DNA of 32,067 bases from Terana coerulea (GCA_024811115.1 JAKOGH010000022.1:1-32067); one strand, 5' to 3'; shown: positions 1 to 11,293, numbered from the stretch's first letter. Program-made: numbers and translations. Notes: a model not told the origin generated them from the letters alone.

Positions 1-1119
1 CCACTAGCGCTTTATGGGCGCGCGTTTGGTCTCGTATACGGCGATGATGGCCAGCGGTACGGAAAACCTGGTCCACATAACATAGTGATTGATCTAGTTA
101 AATGTGAAAATCACTTTGGTTAGAGTGTCGGCAGTCTTTGGACAAGTTAGCGCACCTTCTCGTACGTGTCCTTTGAAACGAGATAGTTACCACACTACCG
201 TCAGCACTACAATGCTCCTAGAGAAACGGACACACACGCCAATGATGCGATTTACCGAGTCTCAGCAAGATTGAACGGCGCAGATTACGTGTACTTGTTG
301 GGTGCCCGGACCATCACGACGGGTTTTCCAGCAAAGTAAGTAAGATCCTCTGCTGCTACGTCTCCTATGGCCTGTACATCTGTCAGATTAGGCTTGCCAC
401 GGAGTATGCACGCCACTCACAACGTCATATGCTGACGCAAATAGCGAAATAAGAATGTTTTGGATAATCAAAACTGTAGCGACATTCCACATGTAGCAGA
501 GCAATAGTCCCGGAGCCCACCTACGTGCGATTTTTGTGCTTCGTGTGCTTCAAAGCTGAGGGTTGAAATTAGCAGAACCATCCCTTCCTATCGATCATGG
601 TTCGGGGCTCTATATCGCGTTAGCGTTACATAGATGTAATGCAGCTCGTCCACGCTTACTGTAAGAGTGCTTGCATAACTGCGATGAATCTACTCGTAGG
701 GTTAACGATGGCACCAACGGGCCAGTCGAGCGGCAGCAAGCTGTATGTCAGAGCGTGGATACGGCGGACAAGTCCTAAGTTTGCGTGAATCTTCAGTACA
801 TGAAAGGATATCTTCACGCAAAATGAGCGTACTTGTGGCAAGAGGGTGTCTGGACTTGGTTCGCCTGGCTTCACAGATGTCACCATTGCTGGGTCTGAGT
901 CAGTGCCTAGTCCATTCACCGGCTGTACCATGATGTTCGCAGCAAAGCGAGCGTTCTGAGCAACGTTTGAAGAAATGCGAGAGGTTTGGTGTGCATCAAA
1001 GCACCACAATTTCAAGCAAGACGATTCGATCACCTGCACTGAGCGCTCTGTGTAGACGCCCATTCTGATGGGTTAGAAATCTCTGCACGTACACCCACCA
1101 AATACCAACGCTATTACCG
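1..1119. other. Region without a supported gene
   Basis: I see no recognisable gene here. The longest open frame, 135 codons on the minus strand at 1063-656, has no motif I know and no convincing splice partners. The stretch ends at the likely promoter of the membrane-protein gene. Confidence 0.4.
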
Positions 1120-1126
1120 TATATAC
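1120..1126 (+). promoter_or_regulatory. Possible TATA box of the membrane-protein gene
   Basis: A TATATAC-like string lies 135-140 bp upstream of a good donor for a 5' UTR intron (1261-1340). That position allows a short non-coding first exon. It is supported only by sequence and placement. Confidence 0.25.
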
Positions 1127-1260
1127 ATTATCGACGCGGGATATCTATGTCAGCTGTCTGTGTGTTTGCACTGAGCACTCTTCAGATGTTGTCCATTGTT
1201 CAGTCCGAACCTGCCACCCTCGGCCCGTATTGTTAATATTGAGCGCCCGAATGGACTGCG

Positions 1261-1340
1261 GTAAGTCTAGGGCTGTTCCTGTCCTTTAGTTCGATCCACG
1301 GACTTGGAATGGTCTGTGACTTGCTTCCTCCTTTCCGCAG
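1261..1340 (+). other. Probable 5' UTR intron
   Basis: The segment begins GTAAGT and ends in a pyrimidine-rich tract plus CGCAG, so both ends are strong. Splicing the short upstream ATG (1251) into the downstream frame gives a stop codon. The intron is therefore most simply untranslated, with translation starting at 1434. Confidence 0.5.
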
Positions 1341-1433
1341 GCGGTCTCCCACAACTCTCAATTGACCCAGAGCTCACCGGAGTCTCTCGTTAAAACTACC
1401 ACAACTGTCCGCCACCCTCTTTTGTCTGCCCCC

Positions 1434-3182
1434 ATGTCTTCCGCCATCCCTGCAAGCCCTCGGTCTTCCGACTCGTTTTCCGACGGTCGGCACTCTCCAT
1501 CGCATGACTTTGAGTCGTCTTCACCTCTCATTCTTGTGAATGAGCACGACGACGACGACGAGCTTGCGAACTCTAGATCGTTCGAATTCTCCAGCGACGA
1601 TGAAGACAGGGACGACGAGGACTTTTTCGACCAACCTCGGAGTCCTTCGGGCCCTCAGCTCTCCTCAATGACCGTCTTCCTGTACCTGCTGTCTCCGCTT
1701 TTGAAGCTTGGAGCCCTGCTCTCCGTCGAGGACATCGCTCAGTTACCCCTCAAGTTCGCATTGCCCGGCCTATTGTTCTTTGCCGCCCTCTGCGCTTTCT
1801 GCCGCCAGATCTGGTACATGCTCGCCAGATACGTGCGCCGGGCGGACATGGAGGAGGTGTTGCTGGAGACGTTTGCGAGAGGAAGAGGCAAGGAGAGAAG
1901 GCGGTATGCGATCCGGATGCTCGTCCGGTCTTCTACCGCATTGCTGCGTGTGCTGCTCGTGGCAGTATATTTCAAATGTGCGTCATGTCTGCTGCAATTA
2001 ACATGTTCTCAGCATTGACTTGGAGGCCTTTGCAGCATCTGCGGATGTCCTTGTCCAGTTCTTGCCCAAGACCCTGGTCGTGCCACCGCGAATCATCGTG
2101 ACAGGCGTGCTGGGCCTCCTTGTATTACCATCTTGCTTCGCCTCATCCCTCGGCTCAACCGCTGTAATCTATTCGACATGGCTGTCTGTAGCAACATATG
2201 TGGCGTGGTTCGCCTGCACGGCGTATGCCCATGCTAAGGGCATGTTCGCTGTGGTTCATGAGTCGCAGAGACCGGCCCTCTGGCAGGGACTGAGTACGCC
2301 CAGCATCGCCTATCTTTGTATACAGGTGCTGACAGGCTCCGATAGGTATCATTGCGTTCACATATGCGACGTCGTCCGCTCTCCCGCTCTACGCCGCTTT
2401 GAAAGGGACATATCACCCGGGTCAACCTAAGTTGAAGCGCTCCCGGTCGTTCAGGATATTGTCGATATTGTCTGTAGTCATTGCCACGGCCCTCATCCTC
2501 CCGCCCACGATCTTCAGCTCGGACTCACACTCAGTAAGTTGTGTTGGCTCTTCATGGTGTTTATCTCTGTCCCAACCCGGCAGTTTTATCCGCAGCAGAC
2601 GCAAGAACCTCCCAAGATGCTCAGGTCCGCGGAGGCTGTGCTCGCCGCAGCCACCTTGGCATGCGGCGTTCCCTCCATCGTGGTCACCATTCCGAAGTTG
2701 CCAGTTCCTCTGGCGATTCGACGAAACACAAACCTGCCCGTGTCGAAGTTGATTACCTTCCTCGGCGCATTTTGCCTATCGTTCCTCTCCGGTGGCGCAT
2801 CCCGCGTGCTCTGCGACGTGCTACTCGTCATGGCGTTCTTGGGCACATTCACGATTCCTGGTATGTTCTCGCATCCTCAATCTCAGCGCCAGTGTTTAGT
2901 AACTCCGCCTTAGCCTTTACGCACATCGTCATCCACAACTTCCGCCGTCCGCTCGCGATCGTCATGCCTCCTGCACCAGGGACGCCTGCGACGCCGAGCC
3001 ACCCTGTGCTAAATCGCAGCGAATCGTACGAAGACCCACTCCTGCAACGGAAGGAGCGCACACTACAGCGCCGCCGCTTCGCCCGCCGTATTTTATGGGA
3101 CGTTGGCGTGTGGACGCTGTTGCTGCCGGTGAGCGGCAGCGGCGCTGTCTGGGCTGTGGGCCGACTGGCTGGCCAGTGGTAA
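1434..3182 (+). CDS. Multi-pass membrane protein, AAAP amino-acid-transporter-like
   Basis: Five exons join without any frame break: 1434-1977, 2036-2293, 2346-2533, 2584-2860 and 2914-3182. They encode 511 residues. The introns are 50-58 bp, and those at 1978-2035 and 2294-2345 carry visible TTGACT or CTGAC branch sites. The first ~80 residues are Ser/Asp/Glu-rich and look cytosolic. About nine to eleven hydrophobic segments follow. The tail is basic (LLQRKER, then RRRFARRIL) and precedes a last helix. The stretch LWQGLSIIAFTYATSSALP and the following basic-then-hydrophobic block resemble fungal AAAP (Aa_trans) carriers, which move amino acids across vacuolar or plasma membranes. Substrate and membrane are unknown. 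I chose the ATG at 1434 because the open frame extends upstream only through TTG codons. The family call rests on pattern memory; that it is a membrane protein is much more certain. Confidence 0.75.
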
Positions 3183-3810
3183 AGCCGTGGAACATAACAC
3201 AGTATCTTGTTGTGTAGGTGTACAGACGGACTAAAGTTGTATACTAGACTTGTACTAGACTGCCTCAAACATGTGCCTTTGCCCAATTAGGACAACCTCA
3301 CTTTGTGGCTCCCACGTGTGGGATACATCTCTGAACTTGCGCGAGACGGGGGTCTCGACTTACACTATCTGTTAGTATTGCGGGTGTTGCAGTCGACTCA
3401 TGAAACCCTTCTGAAATTGAAGCCTTGCTCAACTGGTAAGTAAGTCTTCAACTTGAATCGTCTTCCATGCTTATGCAGACATCAACCAGGTGGCTTGTCA
3501 TGACCATGATGGCGGCTAGTTCAAGCCCATGGTTTGCTATATTGCAAGGGTGCTAATGGATATCGGTTGCCGCATGGTGTGCAGCATAAGGACAAGAATC
3601 GATAATGTATCCGCTTTGTACAAAGCTCCTTCCAGACTGGCGAAAGAGTGGTCACGGGAAAGCCAGGGAAGGTAGCTAATGCGCGGAGTTCGGTGAATGA
3701 CGTTGCAGTACATTTCCCGCGTGTCTGAGATGATGAACTTATTATCCTACAAATAAGCAAGCTTTGGATCGGATGCCTCACCGCTCCTTTCCACTCTAAG
3801 CCGTCATACT
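3183..3810. other. Intergenic region
   Basis: This holds the 3' flank of the membrane-protein gene and the 5' flank of the lectin-like gene, both on the plus strand. A minus-strand frame of 86 codons (3781-3521) has no recognisable content. I see no terminator or repeat. Confidence 0.4.
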
Positions 3811-4472
3811 ATGCCCATGTCGACACCGACAGAGCCAAAAGTTCCACGGCGACGATGGGCCCCTGGGGTTTATTATCTTGTAAACGTCAAAAGCGGGAAC
3901 GCTCTCGAAATATCCGAAGCCAACAACAAGTCACTTATTGCGAGATCGAGTGTGTTCCTTAGAGACCAGGTTCGTTCTCGTCTGGGCTCTCGAGGTGACC
4001 TTCACCGGCTGATATGAATGCAACAATTAGTTCAGATTCGAGCCGTTTGGGGACGGGTATTTGATATGCAACGTACTGAACGGCAAATATATCACGTTTG
4101 AAGACCGCCTTAGTAATGGAGCTCCGCTCATTGCCAGCTACTACCCAGTGTGTTGGAAGATTGAGGCTGTACGGGAGGAAAAGGATCTTACGATACGGTA
4201 CGTGCATCGATTTTGCGATACTACCAATCTTACGCTTACGGATCTTTATGAACAGAATTCTTTGGCCGGGCGGTAAATATGCCATTGAGTTGGCGAAGCA
4301 GGGGTCATGTGGTACCGGCACCCAAGTACGCTATAATGTCCGTATTTGGCTATTCCAGTTCTGGAAACATAAGCCGTTTTCAGGTCCAGTTAGCAAATAT
4401 TCGCCCAGGCAACACCTGTCAAGAATGGCGCGCCGAGCCGGCTTAGTTAGAATTGCTCGCCGCTTGTATTGA
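3811..4472 (+). CDS. Ricin-B-like beta-trefoil lectin-domain protein
   Basis: Three exons (3811-3969, 4031-4197, 4256-4472) join in phase and encode 180 residues. The introns are 3970-4030 (GTTCGT..TTAG) and 4198-4255 (GTACGT..ACAG). The exons give APGVYYLVNVKSGNALEIS, then FRFEPFGDGYLICN, then RILWPGGKYAIELAKQGS. These are the repeated 'tyr-x-hydrophobic, asn/gly-turn, gln-x-aromatic' blocks of small cytosolic ricin-B-like proteins that are common in mushrooms. Such proteins bind glycans and often act in defence or storage. No signal peptide is visible. The last ~50 residues are basic and do not look like the fold, so a further intron or a divergent tail is possible; one candidate near 4326-4358 is too short to trust. 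The sugar specificity cannot be read. Confidence 0.6.
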
Positions 4473-4641
4473 ACCTCCCCGCAGTGCTGCGGTGGGTTGG
4501 TGGACGTGATGATGTCCCTCGGTCAACTCTGAGACCCACAAGCTGCAGCACATGTGCAACGAGAAATATATGGGATGTATAGGACAGTATAGACGAAAGA
4601 CAATCCCACTGAGAGCAACGATCTTTGCAAGCAGATTGTTA

Positions 4642-7600
4642 TCAACCCAGGTGGCCCCGCCAGAGGTCGCTATCCAATGCATCGGATGTATAGCCAAAGA
4701 GATCCTGCCACTGTGGGACAGGCTCCAAGGAGCGCGCATATCCGGCATCGAAGAGCATCGCCGGTGGTGACATGTCAGGGACTGCGTCGGTCGTACTGGT
4801 ACCAGTCGGCATTGCGGCGCTCTGTATGAAGTGATGAAGGCTGAAGTCCATCCGATCCTCGTCGTACGGCTCGTTGGCGAAATGACTGGACGAATGAGCA
4901 TCTACATGGTGTGGACTTTCTGGCGTAGGCATCCAGGGTTCCGAAGGCATCTCCGGCCAGGAATACATGACAGACAGCGCCGGCTCTCCGTCCTCTTGAT
5001 CCCGAGGGGCGGGCAACTCGCCAAAGGATTCGGGATCTTGTTCCAGCGCCGGGGTGTCGTACTTGGCTAAAAGGGTGCTGAGAAACTTGCAGAATAACGC
5101 AGGCGCGTGGCGGCCGTCCAGAATGACGTCGTCCGACCCGAGAATCTCAATAAGCCTCTTAACCAGCGTCAAGATGCTAGCGCATTGCGCGTTTGTAAGA
5201 AGCGGCCGAAGTTTCGGGCGAAGCAACTGTTCGGCTGCCGGTCAAACGAAGGGTGGAAGTTTCATAACGTAGAGCGAGCTTACGTTGAGCAGAAACGCGG
5301 CGGAGAATGACATGTACAAGAAATGGGCCTGCTATTTCGTAAGTTCATGTGAACACGCATAAGAAGGATTCTACAGACCTCAACGGCCAAGCGTAAAAAG
5401 CCTGATGGATACAGATACTGGTTCGCCGTCTGTATCACTGTTTGTGCGACATTGATAGACTGAACATCTCAATATTGAGATCGGACTGTGATCTTGGCGT
5501 GACAAACTCACCTCTGCAAGATATATTCATCCCTTGACAGTCCTCTCCTGAGCGCAAATTCGAACCCGATAGACAGGGTCACCAACCGCAAGGATGCAGC
5601 GAGCCTGATTCCCGCTATCAGTCGGATGCGAGGGAATTATCCACGAATAAACCTACAGGCGAAAATTTTGTGCACGGTAGCGAATAAGAGGACCTAGAGA
5701 CCACCCTTGGAACGTGCGAAGGTAAATGAGAGTCCAGCAGCAGCTCACATAGTATGGTATTGGGGTCTGCATCGATACGCTCTACCCAGTATTCCGACAA
5801 CTTGACCAGCACTTTGTCAGAGTTTATTGTATGCGCGACGAAGTCAAAGCCCTGCTCGATAAGAGTGAGTTAACGGCTACGGGTTGGAGCTGATGATGAC
5901 ACACCTCGTTGAATCTCTGAGCAATTGTGTCCTCAGAGCCAAGACCACGGCGGCATACCGCCGTTTCAAGGAGTAGCTCGGCGTACCCGCATAGTGTCAT
6001 GTCGTACGGTCCGTTATTCGGCGAGGAGTACCATGTCCTGATGTTCTTTCGGACGAGGTAATCGTCCAGTTTGACCAAGGGCATCTTCCCGAACTGGATG
6101 GAGTACGATCCTTCGACAGAAAAGGCAGTTATCCATGTCCTGGTTTGGTTGACTTTCTCACGAGCATCCGTGCATTTTGAGGGCATATCCAGACCGAGTT
6201 CTTGTCCCATCCTAGTATACAAAATTAATCAGTGATCAGTGACAGCAGTCAGTGATAGGGATGTCCGACTTGATTGCTGCACCTATAAAGATCCAGCTTT
6301 TGTCTTCCAGCAGCTTGCGCTGGGGCACGGGATACACCCCAAGGATTAGGAGAGACTGGACTGTCTCTACGGTTGGTGAACCTCCGACCATAGCCTGGGC
6401 GGCCGCATCTCGAGCGATGTCCATGAGAAGTGCCCACAGACCGTATCTATTGTAATGTCGCGCAGCGCACGCGCATACTCCACTGACGTGTTGGTCGCCA
6501 TTTATATAACATAGGAATTTATATGACTCACTGACGGTGAATAATAAATGGCTACTTCGCATGAGATGCTGGGGACGATGGATCTGCTCGTCTAGTATGG
6601 AGAAAAATGGCTGGACACATGTCAGGTCCCGGTGATTCAACTTATATCACATGAAACGTACGTGTATCCGTTCGAAGTAGCTGAATGCGAATGTCAGATT
6701 ACCAACTCCTCTCGAATAAAAGGTCGAACGCACAGATTGAATAAATCGACGACTTCTCCCGGTCCCACAATCCCTGTCCGAACGATTATAGGAGTTTCCA
6801 AGTGGTCCAATCCACGAGCTACGGCGATGAACAAGCGAAGCACGTCACGCACTTACAAACACCTACGTGGAATATTCATGTCAAGCAGGCTGACGAATGT
6901 GTGATGATATTGGCGCGCCGGCTCTAAATTGGCAGGATGGATTGCGGTAAGATATCAGTTCAGAGCACAGTCTTCGGCAACGGGTCGGAGCATACATACG
7001 TATTTTCTGCATCTTCTGGATCGCCTTCAAACGTTTAGCTTCCTCGATCCATTTGTGAACTTTGGCGTCCAACTGCAGTTGATCAAACGAGGACAAGAGT
7101 GACCGAATCTGTTCGTCTTGCTCACGAGATCTATCTCGCAGGTCGTCGTGGGTCCTGAAATTAGCAAAAGTATGAGACAGTGATAGTGATACTGCAATCA
7201 AAGTATGACTAAGAGGAAAAACGTACGGCGCTGCTTTTCGCTGCTTGCGTGATCGTGCTTCACATTTGTGATGACCTGCTATGCATCGCTGGCATCGAGA
7301 CTCCTCTGCGCTAAATTGGCACCGGACCTAGATGACCATGGCTAGCGGAAATAAATGCTGTAGATGCATGGATAGATGCCCGCCTTGAGAGACTTGCAAT
7401 GTACACAGGCGCCGCCGCTACAGTCAGAACGCACAGTCAGCGGCTATCCTTAACAGATTCCATGCACTTGCTCACGGCTTTTTGCTTCCGCGAGCCCGCT
7501 TGTTTGAAAGCTGAGCGCGGCTGATCTCTGGCTCTGATTCGCTTGACCTGTTCTGGCTTGAACCATCCTCTGTACGGAATTCCACAAAAATCATGTTGAT

Positions 7601-7699
7601 TTTCCTTTGCACGGGTGCCTGCGAGCCGGGAGCATTTGAAGAGACGCTCCCAGTCGCACGGGGTGCCCGCGAGGATGATGACGACTTGCCCTTCGCCAT
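4642..7699 (-). CDS. Zn2Cys6 fungal transcription factor with Fungal_trans domain (one frame conflict)
   Basis: Fifteen exons, read downward: 7699-7476, 7417-7384, 7327-7227, 7154-7000, 6923-6867, 6818-6734, 6680-6662, 6610-6532, 6477-6270, 6211-5905, 5851-5749, 5614-5512, 5459-5379, 5331-5284 and 5226-4642, about 729 residues. Residues 79-108 form a perfect binuclear zinc cluster, CX2CX6CX8CX2CX6C (CVHCKSLKVRC, then CQRCIAGHHKC). A charged linker or coiled coil follows (about 120-170), then the Fungal_trans regulatory domain (FFSILDEQIH, VYPVPQ, RTWYSSPNNGPYDMTLCGY, GFLRLAVE, LLRPKLRPLL). The C-terminus is acidic and Pro/Met-rich, as in an activation region. Such proteins act in the nucleus and bind CGG-type sites; the target genes are unknown. 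All junctions are phase-consistent except exon 12 to 13, where one base is missing. Intron 2 starts with GC. Exon 7 is only 19 nt. The upstream frame lacks an earlier good ATG, and a TATA box lies about 72 bp before 7699. Confidence 0.8.
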
Positions 7700-7770
7700 G
7701 TACCGATGTTGAAAGCCCCAGAGAGGGTAGAGGATAATGAGAGTGTTGAGTATATTGGCTGTGGGGCAGC

Positions 7771-7780
7771 CCTTTATATA
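7771..7780 (-). promoter_or_regulatory. TATA box of the zinc-cluster gene
   Basis: On the minus strand this reads TATATAAAGG, 72 bp upstream of the ATG at 7699. That spacing leaves a plausible short 5' UTR and supports the chosen start. Confidence 0.5.
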
Positions 7781-9803
7781 GCCAAAAGTTTGGTCCCGGG
7801 CAACAACCGCTCGGAGAGGTGCGCAAGCTTTGAGCCGGCGGCTTCGATAGAAGTGAGACACGACATCTCGGCTGTATCAGGTTGTCAATGTATGCGCAGT
7901 GACCAGGTACCGCGTCGCAACAATCTTGAGAAACGGTCCAGATGCTTCGATGTATGGAGATCGGGTATATTTCAGAGGATTTGGGAGTTTTCGCCAGCAA
8001 AGCACATGGTCGACCTAGTAAAACGACCAGATGTCGGATCTCAGTTGCACGGTCACGGCGAGAAGCAGGTTAAGTAATGAGAAGGTTCATGTTCACTATT
8101 ACGCTATAGCTCTCACTTGAATGTCTGGAATGCTGACAAAGTAGCTGACAAGAACGCTTCACGGCTGAACAGCTTGTTTGAGCTGCGATCATCGTTGTTC
8201 TTCGTAGTCTTTGACTTCAAGCTTGCGTAACCATCACGAACGTAGAAGTAGAGCAACACAACGTGTTGCACAGATTTTGCGATAGCGAAGGTGCCTGCCA
8301 CAGGAGGTATATACGTTTTGTCATGATTCGCCGACCGTGCCCAGCGATGTAGCGTGCGTCCAGCTTGACCGTCGATCGATTCAAGCTTGCGATTGATACT
8401 AGAATACTTTGAGGCTCTTGCAGAGGTGCTTTTAGTCCGACAGCGGCTTTAAATTTCGTTGCAAGCGGAGATGGGAGCAAGGAGTGAGCGGCGCTTGCAG
8501 CTGGGCGATCCCGATTTGGAACGCCGTAGGCGTCTAACGAGCACAAAACCCGCGCGTTTAAACTGAGGTGACTCTTTTCCCTGATGCCGGCGATTGGGCA
8601 CACCCTTTAGGTATATGCGGTGGGTAAAATGAGCAACGAAACGAGAGAACGGCACAGGTTTACACTCAGCCTGAGGGTCGTTCACAACACGCTGTACACG
8701 TTTGCACCCGGCATCGCTACGTGTTGGTCACCAATAAGTCTGCGCCGTGTATAATTGATGTCTGCGCCTCCCAACCAAACGAGGCAAAAGCTAGGTTCAA
8801 GCGAGGCGCCGAACAGAAGCGACTATACGGAGGCAACCGAGCGCCCTTTGCGAGGCATAGAGAAGATTTGACATCAGAGGTAGACACGTTATTTATTGGC
8901 TCAAAGTTGCATATTTATACCAGTAGGTGCAGACGCTCCTCACGTTAGTGGGCATGACAGTGGCAAGTGGTACGAAAGATTACAGCAGGTTGCAAGTTGA
9001 AGCTAAGTATGCGGCAAGGTGTGATGGGCGTTACGCCACAAGGCCTTCGCCCAAACAAACGTCAACATGTGTGGGGTTCAGCTATTGAAACCAAATCGAA
9101 ACAGAAATCCAGTGTGCCTTCCACAAATATGCTATGGGACATTAAATACAGATTATTTACACTAATTATACGAATGTATAACGGCGGCAGCGAACAAGTA
9201 CGAAAAATGTCAACCAGTGACCAGTCCTGTAGAAACGGTCCGGGTATCCAAGTCTTGCATGCTGGCAAGTCGAGCTCTGGGCCATATGCAGCACTGTACT
9301 TATCCCTTCGTCATATTAGTAGTGGTATAACAAACAGTGGATGATCAAGAACCTTCCGTGCAGGCCTCCAAATATCCTGAGCCATCGGCAACGGACCCGG
9401 CGCTGCTACTTCAAAGACACAGTAACAGTCGACGCCTCCGTAAGCAAATTCTGCGAGCTGCAGCAAAGGGTAGAAGGAGGTATTTGGGTAGTCATGTGTC
9501 CCACCTAACGCCGGGGTGAAATATTTGACGACAAGGAATAGAATAGATCCGCCGGCAACGTTTGCGAAGCTTAGTAACTTCTCTGACATTGAGGTATTCC
9601 CACATGCTGCCAGTTTATTCGAAGGCACTACTGCCGCAGGCAGTGAGCCGGTGGGGACGCAGACACCATCGAGGGAAAGATAGAACATTGTGCTCAAGAG
9701 TCAAGAATAACACAAACAGCGTGAAGATTGCGCTGCGCTGTGGCTTTACCAAAGGATGTCACCGACATCTGGCGACAAATGCCACGTCGTATCCGCTGAG
9801 ATC
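7781..9803. other. Region without a supported gene
   Basis: About 2 kb with no recognisable product on either strand. The best open frame is minus 9697-9311 (128 codons). It contains one hydrophobic stretch, LLSFANVAGGSILFLVV, which could be a membrane segment, but no family is evident and no splice partners were found. The 62-128-codon frames at 8113-8685 are probably noise. The stretch ends at the inverted element. Confidence 0.35.
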
Positions 9804-9805
9804 TG

Positions 9806-9825
9806 CATCCGAAAAAACCCCCTTA
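9806..9825 (+). repeat. Terminal inverted repeat, outer end of left element
   Basis: Twenty bases pairing imperfectly with 12228-12247. It matches the inverted end of the right copy at 18651-18670 except at one position near the tip (CCG here, CTG there). Confidence 0.75.
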
Positions 9826-10299
9826 CTATTCCTGCCTAATGCATGCCGATAAGCACTAATTCATTGCACATAAGCTTCAAAGTAACACAACTAGATAAAT
9901 AGATGCATTAGGCCAATAAGGCAGTTTAGTGAGGTCCTTTGCTAATTGTCTTAATTATTCTATATATTAGGGCAATTAGTCCTATTTCTCAGCTATTTGT
10001 TTCCTTACTGTCCTATTTTGTTCCTTACATGCAGCTATAATACCACTACTGCTTGACTAATCATCTGAGAAATCCCCCTTCTTAATTTAACCTGATGCTC
10101 TGTATTGCATATTTAGTTATCTACATACAAGACTAAGCTACCTAACACAACAAACTACTTGTACTGTGCAGGTAAGCCCATGCACCATGCACCATACTCA
10201 CCTGCACTGCGCCATGCCCACCTGTGTGTTGTATCTGTCAGTAACATACTTACGTACACCACTACCCTGGCCCTCATGTCGTGCACCAGCCCCTTCTGA

Positions 10300-10930
10300 C
10301 GGGGGGCACTTGTCAGCGTCGGTCTGCACGCGTCGTGCTTCGCGTCCTGCGCGCCAGCGCCGGCGCGGTGCGCGTGCTGCGCTCGTTGGCGTCGTGCTGG
10401 GGTAGCTTGCTACCTGGTCCTCGCGTCGTCGCGTCGGCCCTTTGTAACGGCGGCCGCTCGCTGCGTCGGCCTGCAGCGTCGTGCTTCGCCACGTCCTGCA
10501 GCGCCCGGCGTTGGCGTGGTGCGCATCCGTCGGCACCGTACGTGCGTGCCCGCTGTCCGCCCTGCGTATCTTGCGGCGTCGTGCTGTACGCGCCGGTTTC
10601 TTGTGCGTCGTGTCGCGCTGCTGCGTCGGTGCGCGCGTCGTGCTTGCGTCCCGCGCGCCGGTGTTGGTGTTATGCGCGTGCTGCGTTCTCGGCGTCAGCG
10701 CCTGTGTAGCTTGTTAAGCGCTGGTCCCTCGCGTCGTACGTCGGCCCTTTGTAACGGCGGCGCGCCGCTCGTCGGCCTGCGTGTGCTGTGCTTCACCACG
10801 TCCCGCGCGCCGGCGTCGGCGTTGTGCGCCGCCGTTCGTGTCGTCGCGTCGTGTCGTGCAGCGCCCGGCTTCTTGTGCGTCGGTGTCGCGGCCGCCGGCG
10901 TTGAGCTTGTTGCGTCGTGCTTGACTACGC
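10300..10930. repeat. Internal CpG-rich direct repeat of the left element
   Basis: Two and a bit degenerate units. The marker CCCTTTGTAACGGCGG recurs at 10438 and 10745, a period of 307 bp, and the flanking CGTCGTGCTTCG and CGCGCCGGCGTTGG patterns repeat with it. The long open frames here are by-products of the CpG-rich composition. Confidence 0.6.
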
Positions 10931-10991
10931 GGGCGTTCGCGCGCGGTGTTCGTTGCTGGTGGGGGATGCGTGGTGCCTATTCATGAAAGCA

Positions 10992-11026
10992 CCGTCCATA
11001 AGCCGTGCATGCACGGCCATGGGCGG
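10992..11026. repeat. 35-nt imperfect palindrome in left element
   Basis: The centre CCGTGCATGCACGG is a perfect palindrome. The outer arms CCGTCCAT and ATGGGCGG extend it with small mismatches. It could form a cruciform or hairpin and sits about 270 bp before the tRNA-like module. The same palindrome is kept at 17422-17456. Confidence 0.6.
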
Positions 11027-11293
11027 CCTCTGAGTAACAGCGGTGGATGCGGCGAGAGGCCACGTCCTCGTTTGCAGGGGCCCTCCGCCCAACAGTCTTG
11101 CTCGATAATTCACGCGTCCCTCTTGTGTGGTGTCGCTTGGGTCCTGGTGTCGCGGTAGGTGGTCGCTGACGCAGCTAACGTCGGTTAGGAATGAGGGACC
11201 GAGGGAATGAAAGATGACGCCAACCGGCCAAGGGGTTAAGGCGCTTCAATATACCCAGTAAGTTATGACCATTCTGTACGATAACACACTCAA

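Noticed and set aside
656..1063. 135-codon minus-strand frame near the window start
   Set aside because: No recognisable domain or splice context. It may be an exon of something, but I cannot support it.
1362..1433. Earlier start of the membrane-protein gene
   Set aside because: The open frame extends upstream only through a TTG codon. Joining the ATG at 1251 through the 1261-1340 intron gives a stop codon.
4326..4358. An additional intron in the lectin gene
   Set aside because: The GTACGC..CCAG candidate is only about 33 bp, below the range of all other introns here, and the unspliced frame is open.
9311..9697. 128-codon minus-strand frame with one hydrophobic stretch
   Set aside because: No family, no splice partners and no promoter signal. 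One hydrophobic run is not enough to call a gene.
10281..10986. Long plus-strand open frames in the CpG-rich part of the left element
   Set aside because: They overlap in several frames and have skewed Arg/Ala/Cys/Val content. The matching region of the right element carries different frames because of indels, so they are compositional.
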